Positions 1 to 6,196 of a stretch of DNA of 7,918 nucleotides are shown here, piece by piece. The notes under the pieces were generated by a model. The model made no database searches and was not told where the DNA came from. It saw only the letters and a list, made by a program, of their open reading frames with translations. Within the stretch, counting starts at the first letter, position 1; each line of letters begins with the position of its first letter. The translations under genes and the position numbers were made by a program. Source of the DNA: Actinomycetota bacterium (GTDB taxonomy: Bacteria > Actinomycetota > Acidimicrobiia > Acidimicrobiales > JAHWLA01); the NCBI GenBank assembly GCA_019347595.1, contig JAHWLA010000128.1, forward strand, positions 1 through 7,918, read 5' to 3'.

Positions 1-1213
1 CGTAGTGGAAGTGGGCCACCACGTAGTAGGTGTCGGTCTGCTGGCGGTCGTGGGGCGACACGGCGTGGGTCACGCCCGACAGGCCGCCGATGGTGAACAT
101 GCCGACGAAGCCGATGGCGAACAGCATGGGGGTGGTGAACCGCAACGACCCGCCCCACATGGTGCCGATCCAGTTGAAGATCTTCACGCCGGTGGGCACG
201 GCGATGAACATGGTCGATATCGAGAACGCCGAGATGGCGACCGGCCCCAGCCCGGTGGCGAACATGTGGTGCACCCATACGCCCCAGCCCATGAAGCCGA
301 TGGCGATGGAGGCGAACACCATGACCGGGTAGCCGAACAGCGGCTTCTTGGAGAAGACGGGGATGACCTCCGAGACCATGCCCATGGCCGGGAGGATGAG
401 GATGTAGACCTCGGGATGGCCGAACAGCCAGAAGAGGTGCTGCCACAGCAGCGGGTTGCCGCCGCCACTGGGGTCGAAGAACTGCGAGCCGAAGTTGCGA
501 TCGAACATCAGCAGGAAGAGGGCGATGGTGATGATCGGCATGGCGAACAGCAGCAGGAACGACGAGATCAACGTCATCCACGTGAAGATCGGCATCCGCA
601 TCAACGTCATGCCCGGCGCCCGCAGGTTCAGGATGGTGGTGATGAAGTTGACCGCGCCCACGGTGGAGGCGATGCCGAGGAGCTGCAGCCCGAGCACCCA
701 GAAGTCGATGTTGTGGCCGGGGCTGAACGTCACCGAGGTGTTGGGCACGTAGCCGAACCAGCCGCCGTTGGGCGCCCCGCCCAGGAGGAAGCTGGAGTAC
801 AGGAACAGCCCGCCGAAGAGGAACGTCCAGTAGCTGAAGGCGTTGAGGCGCGGGAAGGCAACGTCACGGGCGCCGATCTGGATCGGCATCAAGAAGTTGA
901 AGAACGCCGTCGACAGCGGCATGACGACAAGGAAGATCATCGTCGTGCCGTGCATGGTGAAGACCTGGTTGTACGCGTCGGCCGACAGGATGGTCCCGTC
1001 CGGCTGGGCCAACTGCACGCGGATGAGCAGCGCTTCGATGCCACCGAGCAGGAAGAACACGAAGGCGGTGACGCCGTAGAGAATGCCGATGCGCTTGTGG
1101 TCGATGGTGGTGATCCACCCCCATGCACCACGCGTCTCGGTGGGACGCTTCAGCAGCGCCGGCTCCTCCGAGGGAGGCGGCGGGGCCAGAGACGGCTCGA
1201 GAACGGTAGCCAT
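1..1213 (-). CDS. ctaD: Cytochrome c oxidase subunit I (A-type heme-copper oxidase), 3' end outside the window
   Basis: Catalytic subunit of the terminal oxidase: it reduces O2 to water at heme a3-CuB and pumps protons across the cytoplasmic membrane. 404 residues are visible; the family usually has about 530-580, so the last helices and tail lie beyond position 1. All A-type signatures are present: H88 in FTMHGT and H403 (low-spin heme a ligands), H401 (heme a3), H266 in GHPEVY plus H315-H316 in VWVHHM (CuB), Y270 (His-Tyr cross-link), E268, D117 and N124 (D-channel), T341 and K344 in PTGVK (K-channel). The ATG at 1213 is chosen because GGAG lies 9 nt upstream and the N-terminus (WGWITTIDHKRIG) fits the family. 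It starts 28 bp after the coxB stop, so it is co-transcribed with coxB and forms the caa3 core with it. Identity is certain; the end is not seen. Confidence 0.97.
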   Translation of the reverse strand, partial: MATVLEPSLAPPPPSEEPALLKRPTETRGAWGWITTIDHKRIGILYGVTAFVFFLLGGIEALLIRVQLAQPDGTILSADAYNQVFTMHGTTMIFLVVMPLSTAFFNFLMPIQIGARDVAFPRLNAFSYWTFLFGGLFLYSSFLLGGAPNGGWFGYVPNTSVTFSPGHNIDFWVLGLQLLGIASTVGAVNFITTILNLRAPGMTLMRMPIFTWMTLISSFLLLFAMPIITIALFLLMFDRNFGSQFFDPSGGGNPLLWQHLFWLFGHPEVYILILPAMGMVSEVIPVFSKKPLFGYPVMVFASIAIGFMGWGVWVHHMFATGLGPVAISAFSISTMFIAVPTGVKIFNWIGTMWGGSLRFTTPMLFAIGFVGMFTIGGLSGVTHAVSPHDRQQTDTYYVVAHFHY

Positions 1214-1241
1214 TCGGGTCAGCTCCAGACGGGGGTGGCGG

Positions 1242-2252
1242 TCACTGCAGCGTGTTCAGGTAGGCGATGAGGCTGGTGATCTCATCTTCGGTGAGCTCGA
1301 GGTCGGGCATCAGCGACCCCGGCTTCTCGCCGGGCGGGTCGCGCAGCCACCGGCGCAGGTTGCGCTCGTTCAGTTCGAACATGGCGCCCGCGAAGGTTTC
1401 GCGCTGTTGGAGGTGCGTGAGATTGGGGCCGAACTCCCCCGCCGCGTAGCCCTCGACGACGTGGCAGCTCGCGCAGCCCTTGGTGCGGAAAAGCGATGCA
1501 CCGTCGGCGGCGTCACCGGTGAGCGTGGTTGTGTCGACGGGGGGCGTGGTGTTGGCCCGCACCCACGCGTCGAAGTCGGCGGGCTCGTGGGCGACCACCC
1601 GCAGCAGCATGTTGGCGTGGGAGAACCCGCAGAACTCGGCGCACTGGCCGTAGTAGATGCCCGGCTCTGTCGCCTCCACTGTCATGAAGTTGGTGCGGCC
1701 GGGGATGGCGTCGACCTTGCCCGACAGCTTCGGCGGCCAGAAGCTGTGCACCACGTCGGCCGCCTTGAGGTCGATCGACACCGTGCGGCCCACCGGGATG
1801 TGCAACTCGTTGGCGGTGACGATGCCCTGGTCGGGATAGCGGTACTCCCACCACCACTGGTGCCCGATGACCTCGACCTCGAGCGCCTCGGGACCGGGGT
1901 CGGCGTGGATCTCGGCGAGGGTCCCCAGGGTGAACACCCCGATGACGGCCAGGATGGCCGCCGGGGCGATGGTCCAGCCCAGCTCCAGCTTGGCGTTGCC
2001 GTGCACCTGCTTGGGGATCTCGTCGTCGGAGCGGCGGCGGTACTTCATCACCACGTAGACGATGAGCAGGTTGACGAGCAGGAACACGAACCCGGCCACG
2101 ACGAACACCGGTGTGATCAGGTTGTCGAGCTCGCGCGCTTCGACTCCCTGTGGGTCGAATGTGTTCTGCGGTTGGTCTGTGCCCCCACAGGCGGCAGCCA
2201 GCAGCGTTATGGCGCCGGCAAGCGCGGCGAGGCGGGTCTTCCGGGAGATCAA
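1242..2252 (-). CDS. ctaC: Cytochrome c oxidase subunit II with fused C-terminal cytochrome c domain (caa3 type)
   Basis: Accepts electrons from a cytochrome c or bc1 complex and passes them through its own heme c and the binuclear CuA centre to CtaD; the soluble domains face outside. The product is 336 aa. Residues 1-22 form a lipoprotein-type signal (positively charged start, hydrophobic core, LAAAC with C22 as candidate lipidated Cys). Two membrane helices lie at about 45-70 and 93-114. The CuA site is H169, C204, E206, C208, H212 and M215 (QCAEFCGFSHANM). The heme c motif is CASCH (C260, C263, H264), with M315 in LMPDL as likely sixth ligand. The start is TTG at 2252: GAGGA sits 7 nt upstream and the signal peptide begins right there. 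An ATG at 2306 would give 354 aa but has a poor ribosome site. The gene lies 73 bp after the thioredoxin gene and 28 bp before ctaD. Confidence 0.95.
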   Translation of the reverse strand: MISRKTRLAALAGAITLLAAACGGTDQPQNTFDPQGVEARELDNLITPVFVVAGFVFLLVNLLIVYVVMKYRRRSDDEIPKQVHGNAKLELGWTIAPAAILAVIGVFTLGTLAEIHADPGPEALEVEVIGHQWWWEYRYPDQGIVTANELHIPVGRTVSIDLKAADVVHSFWPPKLSGKVDAIPGRTNFMTVEATEPGIYYGQCAEFCGFSHANMLLRVVAHEPADFDAWVRANTTPPVDTTTLTGDAADGASLFRTKGCASCHVVEGYAAGEFGPNLTHLQQRETFAGAMFELNERNLRRWLRDPPGEKPGSLMPDLELTEDEITSLIAYLNTLQ

Positions 2253-2325
2253 CGTGGCTTCCTCGGGATGGTCTGGTGCGCCAAGTAGGGCGTCAGCATT
2301 TCGCATGCGCCGTAGCAGTGCCAAC
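2253..2325 (-). other. Gap between the thioredoxin gene and coxB, possible internal promoter
   Basis: This 73-bp stretch is the longest gap in the block. It holds no convincing hairpin or T-run. A weak sigma70-like pair can be drawn on the minus strand (TTGGCA, 17 nt, AAATGC), which could give coxB-ctaD its own promoter. The match is poor and I treat it as a suggestion only. Confidence 0.2.
2260..2264 (-). promoter_or_regulatory. Shine-Dalgarno site that fixes the TTG start of coxB
   Basis: The minus strand reads GAGGA, a 7-nt spacer, then TTG. The upstream in-frame ATG at 2306 has no comparable site. The TTG also places a classic lipoprotein signal at the N-terminus. Confidence 0.7.
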
Positions 2326-2907
2326 TCAGGCCCCTTCTCGCAGGCGGTCGACCCAGCGGTCGAGGTCGTCGGCGTCCAACGGGCCCTGCACGGTGCCCAC
2401 CACGCGGCCGTCGGCGCCAACGAACACGGTCGTCGGCATGCCCGCCAGGCGGTAGCTCTCGGCCACGCGACGGTGGGGGTCGTAGCCCGTCGGGAACGTC
2501 ACCCCGGTGGCGCCGAGCAGGTCGACGGCCTTGGTGCGGGAGTCGGCCACGTCGACGCCGACGAAGTCGACGGTGTCGCCGTACTCGCGCCACGCCGCCT
2601 CCAAGGCGGGGAGCTCGCGGCGGCACGGCTCGCACCAGGCGGCGAAGAAGTTCACGACGGTGGGACGGCCCGCGGCGAACGAGACCGTGCGGGCGCTGTC
2701 GCGTACGTCCTCGACGGTGAAGGCAGGTGCCACGCGGGGTGTGGGGTCGGCTCCGCCGTCACGGCCACCGAAGGCGACGAAGGCGAGGAGCGCCGCTACG
2801 GCGACGGACGCCAGCACCCAGAGCCGACGGCCCCCGCCGTTCTGGTCCGCAGATCCGGGGCTTTGGTCCGGGATCTGCGGACCAGAACGGCGTCGGAGCT
2901 CGGTCAC
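2326..2907 (-). CDS. Membrane-anchored TlpA/ResA-like thiol-disulfide oxidoreductase
   Basis: Predicted thioredoxin-fold protein facing outside the membrane, 193 aa. Residues 1-28 are a polar, Arg/Gly/Gln-rich N-terminus, 29-47 one signal-anchor helix, and about 58-193 the TlpA-type domain. The active site is WCEPC (C92, C95) after VVNFFAA, with the cis-Pro loop at GMPTT (P158). The family reduces apocytochrome c thiols or copper-site cysteines. Placed directly before coxB, which has both a CuA pair and a CXXCH motif, it most likely serves CoxB maturation; this is inference. It is not a Sco protein: there is a CEPC pair but no Sco-type CXXXC and distal copper His. The start is GTG at 2907, 7 nt after the cupredoxin stop, with only a weak ribosome site. 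Codons 6-25 are formed by a perfect inverted repeat, so the true start or N-terminus is uncertain. Confidence 0.9.
   Translation of the reverse strand: MTELRRRSGPQIPDQSPGSADQNGGGRRLWVLASVAVAALLAFVAFGGRDGGADPTPRVAPAFTVEDVRDSARTVSFAAGRPTVVNFFAAWCEPCRRELPALEAAWREYGDTVDFVGVDVADSRTKAVDLLGATGVTFPTGYDPHRRVAESYRLAGMPTTVFVGADGRVVGTVQGPLDADDLDRWVDRLREGA
2835..2892. repeat. Perfect 22-bp inverted repeat with 14-nt loop
   Basis: The left arm, 2835-2856 (beginning CGCCGTTCTGGTCCGC), is the exact reverse complement of the right arm, 2871-2892 (ending GCGGACCAGAACGGCG). The loop is 2857-2870. In the minus-strand transcript this would fold into a very stable stem just after the GTG start of the thioredoxin gene, covering codons 6-25. 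No run of T follows, so it is not a typical intrinsic terminator. Candidates are a REP/MITE-like repeat element that landed at the gene's 5' end, or a hairpin controlling translation or message stability between the upstream and downstream genes. Confidence 0.9.
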
Positions 2908-2914
2908 GGGGCCA

Positions 2915-3913
2915 TCACTCGACGACGAACTGGCCCTTCATGTTGATGTGGAAGTCGCACACGAAGATGTACGTCCCCGGCTGAGGCGTCGTCATCTCGT
3001 AGGTGCGCTCGTCGATGCCGGTGAAGCCGACGCCGTTGAAGATCGGCGCGGCGTCCGGTTCGCTGCTCTCGTACACGGCGACGTTGTGGTAGATGCCCGC
3101 GTCGCTGTTGACGAAGTGGATGCGCACCGTCTCCTCGGCCGGGACGACGAGCTCGTCTTCGACGAAGGCGATCTCCTCGGCCCTGACGTGGACCTCGGTG
3201 GTGTGGTCCGGGTGATGCACCTCGAAGTGGCGCTCGCCCTGCACGGCGCCCGCCACGCCCGCGCCGATGACGGCGAGCCCGGAGACGACGGCAAGGGTGG
3301 TCATGGCGCTCGACCGCAGCGACGGCTTGGCGGCGATGGCGGCGAAGCCCGCCAGGAGCGCGATGGCGACGACGATGGCGATCACCGACGCGATGTTCTT
3401 GTCGACGGCCAGCAGGACGCGGGACATGCTGAAGGCGACGACGAGGACAAGCAGCAGCGTGAGCAGCGGCAGGCCCACCGGGACCAGGAACCGGTAGTCG
3501 ACCCGCTCGCGCACCCGGGGCGTCCACGACGGGTGGTCGGCCCACGAGCGGCTGAACCAGCCGAGCCCGGTGACCGCGACCAGCCCGATGCCGATGAAGC
3601 CGATGGACGCGCCGACGGCCAGCCCGACGGCGAGCACGCCCACGGAGACTGCGGCCAGCAGCGGGAAGATCGAGCCGCGCGCCGGGGCGCCCGGCGTGGT
3701 GGCCCGACGCTCGGGTGCAGGGGCGTCGGCGGCCACGAACGGCGCCGTGTCCGGTGTGGCGAGGAAAGCCAGGCCGAGGACGGCGGCGGCCACGGCGGCA
3801 CTGACCAGCAGGGCGATGCCGGCCCGTTCGGTGACGGCGATGCCGTACCCGGCGGCCAGCGCCAGCGCCAGGCCGGCGAGTGCGAACAGCAGCTTCGAGG
3901 GCAGGCTGAGCAA
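2915..3913 (-). CDS. Polytopic membrane protein with C-terminal cupredoxin (type 1 copper) domain
   Basis: 332 aa. The first 225 residues hold about seven hydrophobic segments (roughly 6-26, 32-52, 82-102, 103-120, 142-168, 173-195, 202-224), with a Pro/Ala-rich loop at 54-80. A His-rich linker follows (H229, H233, H234, H237, H242), then a cupredoxin fold at about 245-332. Likely type 1 copper ligands are H276 in YHNVAVY and C319, H322, M325 in CDFHINMKG. The copper domain would lie outside the membrane and could carry single electrons. I do not recognise the membrane part as a named family. It follows COX3 by 8 bp and precedes the thioredoxin gene by 7 nt, so it belongs to the oxidase block. 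The start is TTG at 3913 with AGGAG 5 nt upstream; no ATG or GTG fits. A role as electron donor to the COX1-like protein, or in copper handling, is inference. Confidence 0.88.
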   Translation of the reverse strand: MLSLPSKLLFALAGLALALAAGYGIAVTERAGIALLVSAAVAAAVLGLAFLATPDTAPFVAADAPAPERRATTPGAPARGSIFPLLAAVSVGVLAVGLAVGASIGFIGIGLVAVTGLGWFSRSWADHPSWTPRVRERVDYRFLVPVGLPLLTLLLVLVVAFSMSRVLLAVDKNIASVIAIVVAIALLAGFAAIAAKPSLRSSAMTTLAVVSGLAVIGAGVAGAVQGERHFEVHHPDHTTEVHVRAEEIAFVEDELVVPAEETVRIHFVNSDAGIYHNVAVYESSEPDAAPIFNGVGFTGIDERTYEMTTPQPGTYIFVCDFHINMKGQFVVE

Positions 3914-3918
3914 CTCGG

Positions 3919-3923
3919 CTCCT
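3919..3923 (-). promoter_or_regulatory. Shine-Dalgarno site that fixes the TTG start of the cupredoxin gene
   Basis: AGGAG on the minus strand overlaps the TAG stop of the COX3 gene (TAGGAG). It lies 5 nt before the TTG at 3913, so ribosomes finishing COX3 could restart here. Confidence 0.65.
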
Positions 3924-4521
3924 ACTTGAGGACGACGACCGTGTACCACACGATCGCGGAGGCGACGACGGTGAACTGCCAGTACCACCCGAGGGCGCGA
4001 GCCTGCTCGGGGTCGGCGGCGGAGACCTGGGCGCCCATGACCCGGAACAGGGTGAGGAGGGCGAAGCCGATGCCGACGGCGAGGAGGACCCCCAGGGCCA
4101 CGGCCATGATCGTGATCACTGTGCCGTAGGGGTGGGACGCCACGCCGTAGTCGGTCTGGGTGGCGCTGTACCAGAGCAGGTTGAGGAAGGCGAGGGCGAA
4201 CCCGATCGTCATGACGTAGGCCGTCTTGGCCTGGGCGGTCACGGCCCGTCGCACGGCGGAGTAACCCCACTCGACGGTAAGGGCGCTCATGCCGATGGTG
4301 ATCATCATCATGTTGCCGAGGTAGTTGTCGAGCAGCGCGTCCTCGGGGATGAACGGCTCCACGCGCGAGCGCAGCATGAGGTAGACGCCGAGCAGGGCGC
4401 CGAAGAGCATGAGGCCACCCGCCCCGGCCAGTAGGGCGGTCAGGGTGAGGACGTTGCGAGGGCGCTCCCCGCCCGCCGACGGCAGGGCCCGGGTGGCGCC
4501 GGTGGTCGTGGTGGCGGCCAT
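3922..4521 (-). CDS. Cytochrome c oxidase subunit III, short divergent form
   Basis: 199 aa with five membrane helices (about 26-50, 67-90, 99-119, 129-157, 176-197). This matches the five-helix, roughly 200-aa bacterial COX3 rather than the seven-helix form. In the family, subunit III binds subunit I, stabilises it and helps keep proton uptake going. The last helix reads YWQFTVVASAIVWYTVVVLK, where typical members have a WHFVD-like sequence; here His is Q182 and the Asp is absent. E84 in helix 2 may match the conserved Glu. The ATG at 4521 overlaps the TGA of the COX1-like gene by one base (TGATG), with GGAGG 9 nt upstream inside that gene, so the two are translationally coupled. It probably partners the COX1-like protein, though it could also serve CtaD. 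Confidence 0.9.
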   Translation of the reverse strand: MAATTTTGATRALPSAGGERPRNVLTLTALLAGAGGLMLFGALLGVYLMLRSRVEPFIPEDALLDNYLGNMMMITIGMSALTVEWGYSAVRRAVTAQAKTAYVMTIGFALAFLNLLWYSATQTDYGVASHPYGTVITIMAVALGVLLAVGIGFALLTLFRVMGAQVSAADPEQARALGWYWQFTVVASAIVWYTVVVLK

Positions 4522-6140
4522 CAGAGCGAGCCTCCGGTACGCAGGTCGTAGAGCGGATAGGGCGAGCGGACCTCGGGGACGCTGTCGAAGTTGCCGGCGG
4601 CGGGCGGCGAGTCGGCGGCCCACTCCAGCGTCAACCCCTCGTAGGGATCGGCCTCGCCGGCGGCCGTCGCACGGCCGGCCCACGCCTTGAGCACGTCGGC
4701 CAGCAGGGCGAGCACGCCGAGGACGACGAGCACGCCGCCCGCCGCAGCCAGGCGGCTGTAGTTGAGCTGCGTGGTGTCGGCGTAGTCGCTCACGCCTGCC
4801 GGGCCGCCGTCGTAGCCGAGCAGGTAGCTGCCGAGGCCGTTGAGGAAGAAGCCGCCGAACAGGAGCAAGAAGACGATGCCGCCCAGGGCCGCCGACAGCT
4901 CCCGGCCCCACAGCTTGGGGGCCCAGTGGTAGAGGGCGGCGACGGCGAGGAGAGTGGGCGCGCCGAAGGCGACCACATGGACCTGGGCCGTCGTCCACGC
5001 CGTTCCTCCCGCGACCTCGGCGAAGGCGGCGACGACGGCGTTCACGGCGCCGAAGGCGGCCAAGCCCAAGAAGCCGGCCACGAAGGCGAGGCTCACGTGG
5101 AACCGGGGCGAGCCCTTGGCCAGCGAAGCGAGCCACAGGAGGGCGAGCAGCCCGACGGGCACGGCGACGAGGGCGGTGAGCGGCGTGTAGGTGGGCAGCA
5201 CCACGGCGTCGGCCACCTCCGAGCCCGCGGCCCACGCCGTGAGGCTGAGCCCGGCGAACAGGGCGAGGTACGTGCGGGCGGCGGCCGCGCTGAGCAGCGG
5301 CTTGTGGGCGTGGGTGGCGACGATGTCGCACGCGGCACCGAGGCCGGGGAGGAGGAAAAGGTAGATCTCGGGGCGGCCGAACAGCCACACGGTGTGCTGC
5401 CACACCACTTGGCCGGCCGGGTTGTCGGCCCCGAAGAACGACGAGCCGAAGTGCTGGTCGGCGTAGAGGAACAGCAGGCCCGCCGCGAACACCGGGGTGG
5501 CGATGATGGTGACCAGGCTGTTGAGCAGTGTGGCCGTCGAGAACAACGGCGTGCGGGCGAACGTCATGCCCCGGGTGCGCATGGTCCCCGTCGTCACTGC
5601 CAGGCTCAAGGCGGCGAGGAAGGTGGCGACGGCGAGGGTGAGCAGGCCGGTGACCCACAGACCGACTTCGGCATCGGCGCCGCCCTCGACCGGGGCCAGG
5701 GGGGCCGCAGGGAAGCGGGCCACGGAGCCCTGCGGACCGGCGATGTAGGCGGCGATGACGAGGCCGCCGCCGGTGGCGTAGAGCCAGAGTGCGAAGGCGT
5801 GCAGGCGGGGCAGGGCCAGGCGGGCGGCACCGATCTGGAGCGGCACCAGGTACGTCGCCAGGCCGATCCACAGGGGGCCGAGGAAGAGCAGCGGCGTCAC
5901 CGTCGAGTGGAGGCCGAACGCTCGGGAGAACTCGCCGCCGAGGAGGTCGCTGTCGGTCGCCATGTCGCCCTGGAGGGCAACGCCGGCGATACCGCCCACC
6001 ACGAGAAAGAGGAAGGCGAACCCGATGTAGAGCAACCCGAGGCGCTTGTGATCGGCGGTGGACAGCCACCCCGTCGGGGCGGCGGGCGCCGCGGCCGCGG
6101 CTGCCGGGGCCTCTTCGGGGCGGGTCTCGGTGAGCGTCAT
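4521..6140 (-). CDS. COX1-like protein lacking the heme a3-CuB site
   Basis: 539 aa with about twelve membrane helices after an Ala/Pro-rich N-terminus (11-22) and the family motif STADHKRLGLLYIG. It ends with the usual COX1 tail (LEWAADSPP...NFD). Compared with the CtaD of this window, the low-spin heme ligands are kept: H78 (LHSTV) and H388. H388 is placed by the ungapped match from it to WAPK and WWPK. The oxygen site is gone: R256 in GRPEIY for the CuB His, A305-G306 for His-His, Q386 for the heme a3 His. Proton-path residues are lost too: R107 for D-channel Asp, H114 for Asn, V329 and L332 for Thr and Lys of the K-channel. E258 and Y260 remain. It is probably a one-heme membrane electron carrier, sensor or assembly partner, not an oxidase. 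The start is ATG at 6140 with AGGAAGG upstream; the stop overlaps COX3 by one base. Confidence 0.92.
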   Translation of the reverse strand: MTLTETRPEEAPAAAAAAPAAPTGWLSTADHKRLGLLYIGFAFLFLVVGGIAGVALQGDMATDSDLLGGEFSRAFGLHSTVTPLLFLGPLWIGLATYLVPLQIGAARLALPRLHAFALWLYATGGGLVIAAYIAGPQGSVARFPAAPLAPVEGGADAEVGLWVTGLLTLAVATFLAALSLAVTTGTMRTRGMTFARTPLFSTATLLNSLVTIIATPVFAAGLLFLYADQHFGSSFFGADNPAGQVVWQHTVWLFGRPEIYLFLLPGLGAACDIVATHAHKPLLSAAAARTYLALFAGLSLTAWAAGSEVADAVVLPTYTPLTALVAVPVGLLALLWLASLAKGSPRFHVSLAFVAGFLGLAAFGAVNAVVAAFAEVAGGTAWTTAQVHVVAFGAPTLLAVAALYHWAPKLWGRELSAALGGIVFLLLFGGFFLNGLGSYLLGYDGGPAGVSDYADTTQLNYSRLAAAGGVLVVLGVLALLADVLKAWAGRATAAGEADPYEGLTLEWAADSPPAAGNFDSVPEVRSPYPLYDLRTGGSL

Positions 6141-6196
6141 GCGCCTTCCTGGGGAGCGATCGGCCGGTTGGGCGTGCGAACTCTAGACAGCCTCAT
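6137..6196 (-). CDS. Possible 19-codon bridging mini-ORF between ctaB and the COX1-like gene
   Basis: ATG at 6196 overlaps the ctaB TGA (ATGA), and its TGA at 6139-6137 overlaps the ATG of the COX1-like gene (ATGA again). The peptide is short and basic at the start (MRLSRVR) and has no recognisable domain. Both junctions carry the same 10-mer, AGGCGCATGA. It may act only to carry ribosomes across the gap, or may be chance, since a GC-rich gap of this size often stays open. Confidence 0.3.
   Translation of the reverse strand: MRLSRVRTPNRPIAPQEGA
6144..6150 (-). promoter_or_regulatory. Ribosome binding site of the COX1-like gene
   Basis: AGGAAGG on the minus strand, ending 3 nt before the ATG at 6140 (AGGA core 6 nt away). 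It supports this start over upstream alternatives. Confidence 0.6.

Noticed and set aside
5..2288. Long plus-strand open frames (5-1270 and 1083-2288) antisense to ctaD and coxB
   Set aside because: Their products are His/Asp/Gly/Arg-rich low-complexity strings with no domain, as expected from the mirror frame of GC-rich genes. The minus-strand proteins carry full catalytic motifs.
2835..2892. The inverted repeat as an intrinsic terminator
   Set aside because: No T-run follows the stem on either strand, and it lies within a coding frame that continues into a clear thioredoxin.
3914..4270. Upstream in-frame extension of the cupredoxin protein to 4270
   Set aside because: It overlaps COX3 in another frame and gives Arg/Pro-rich sequence. 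TTG at 3913 with AGGAG fits the first membrane helix.
4974..4982. Reading H388 of the COX1-like protein as the heme a3 ligand
   Set aside because: The ungapped spacing from this His to the WAPK motif equals the spacing from the second His of HFHY to WWPK, which makes it the low-spin heme ligand. The a3 position is Q386.
4522..6069. Upstream in-frame extension of COX3 to 6069 (715 codons)
   Set aside because: The extension is Arg/Pro-rich and lies out of frame over the well-supported COX1-like gene. The ATG at 4521 has GGAGG and a COX3 N-terminus.
4521..6140. COX1-like gene as a frameshifted pseudogene or sequencing artefact
   Set aside because: The frame is intact for 539 codons, membrane helices and the C-terminal tail are preserved, and the changes are specific substitutions at ligand positions rather than scrambled stretches.
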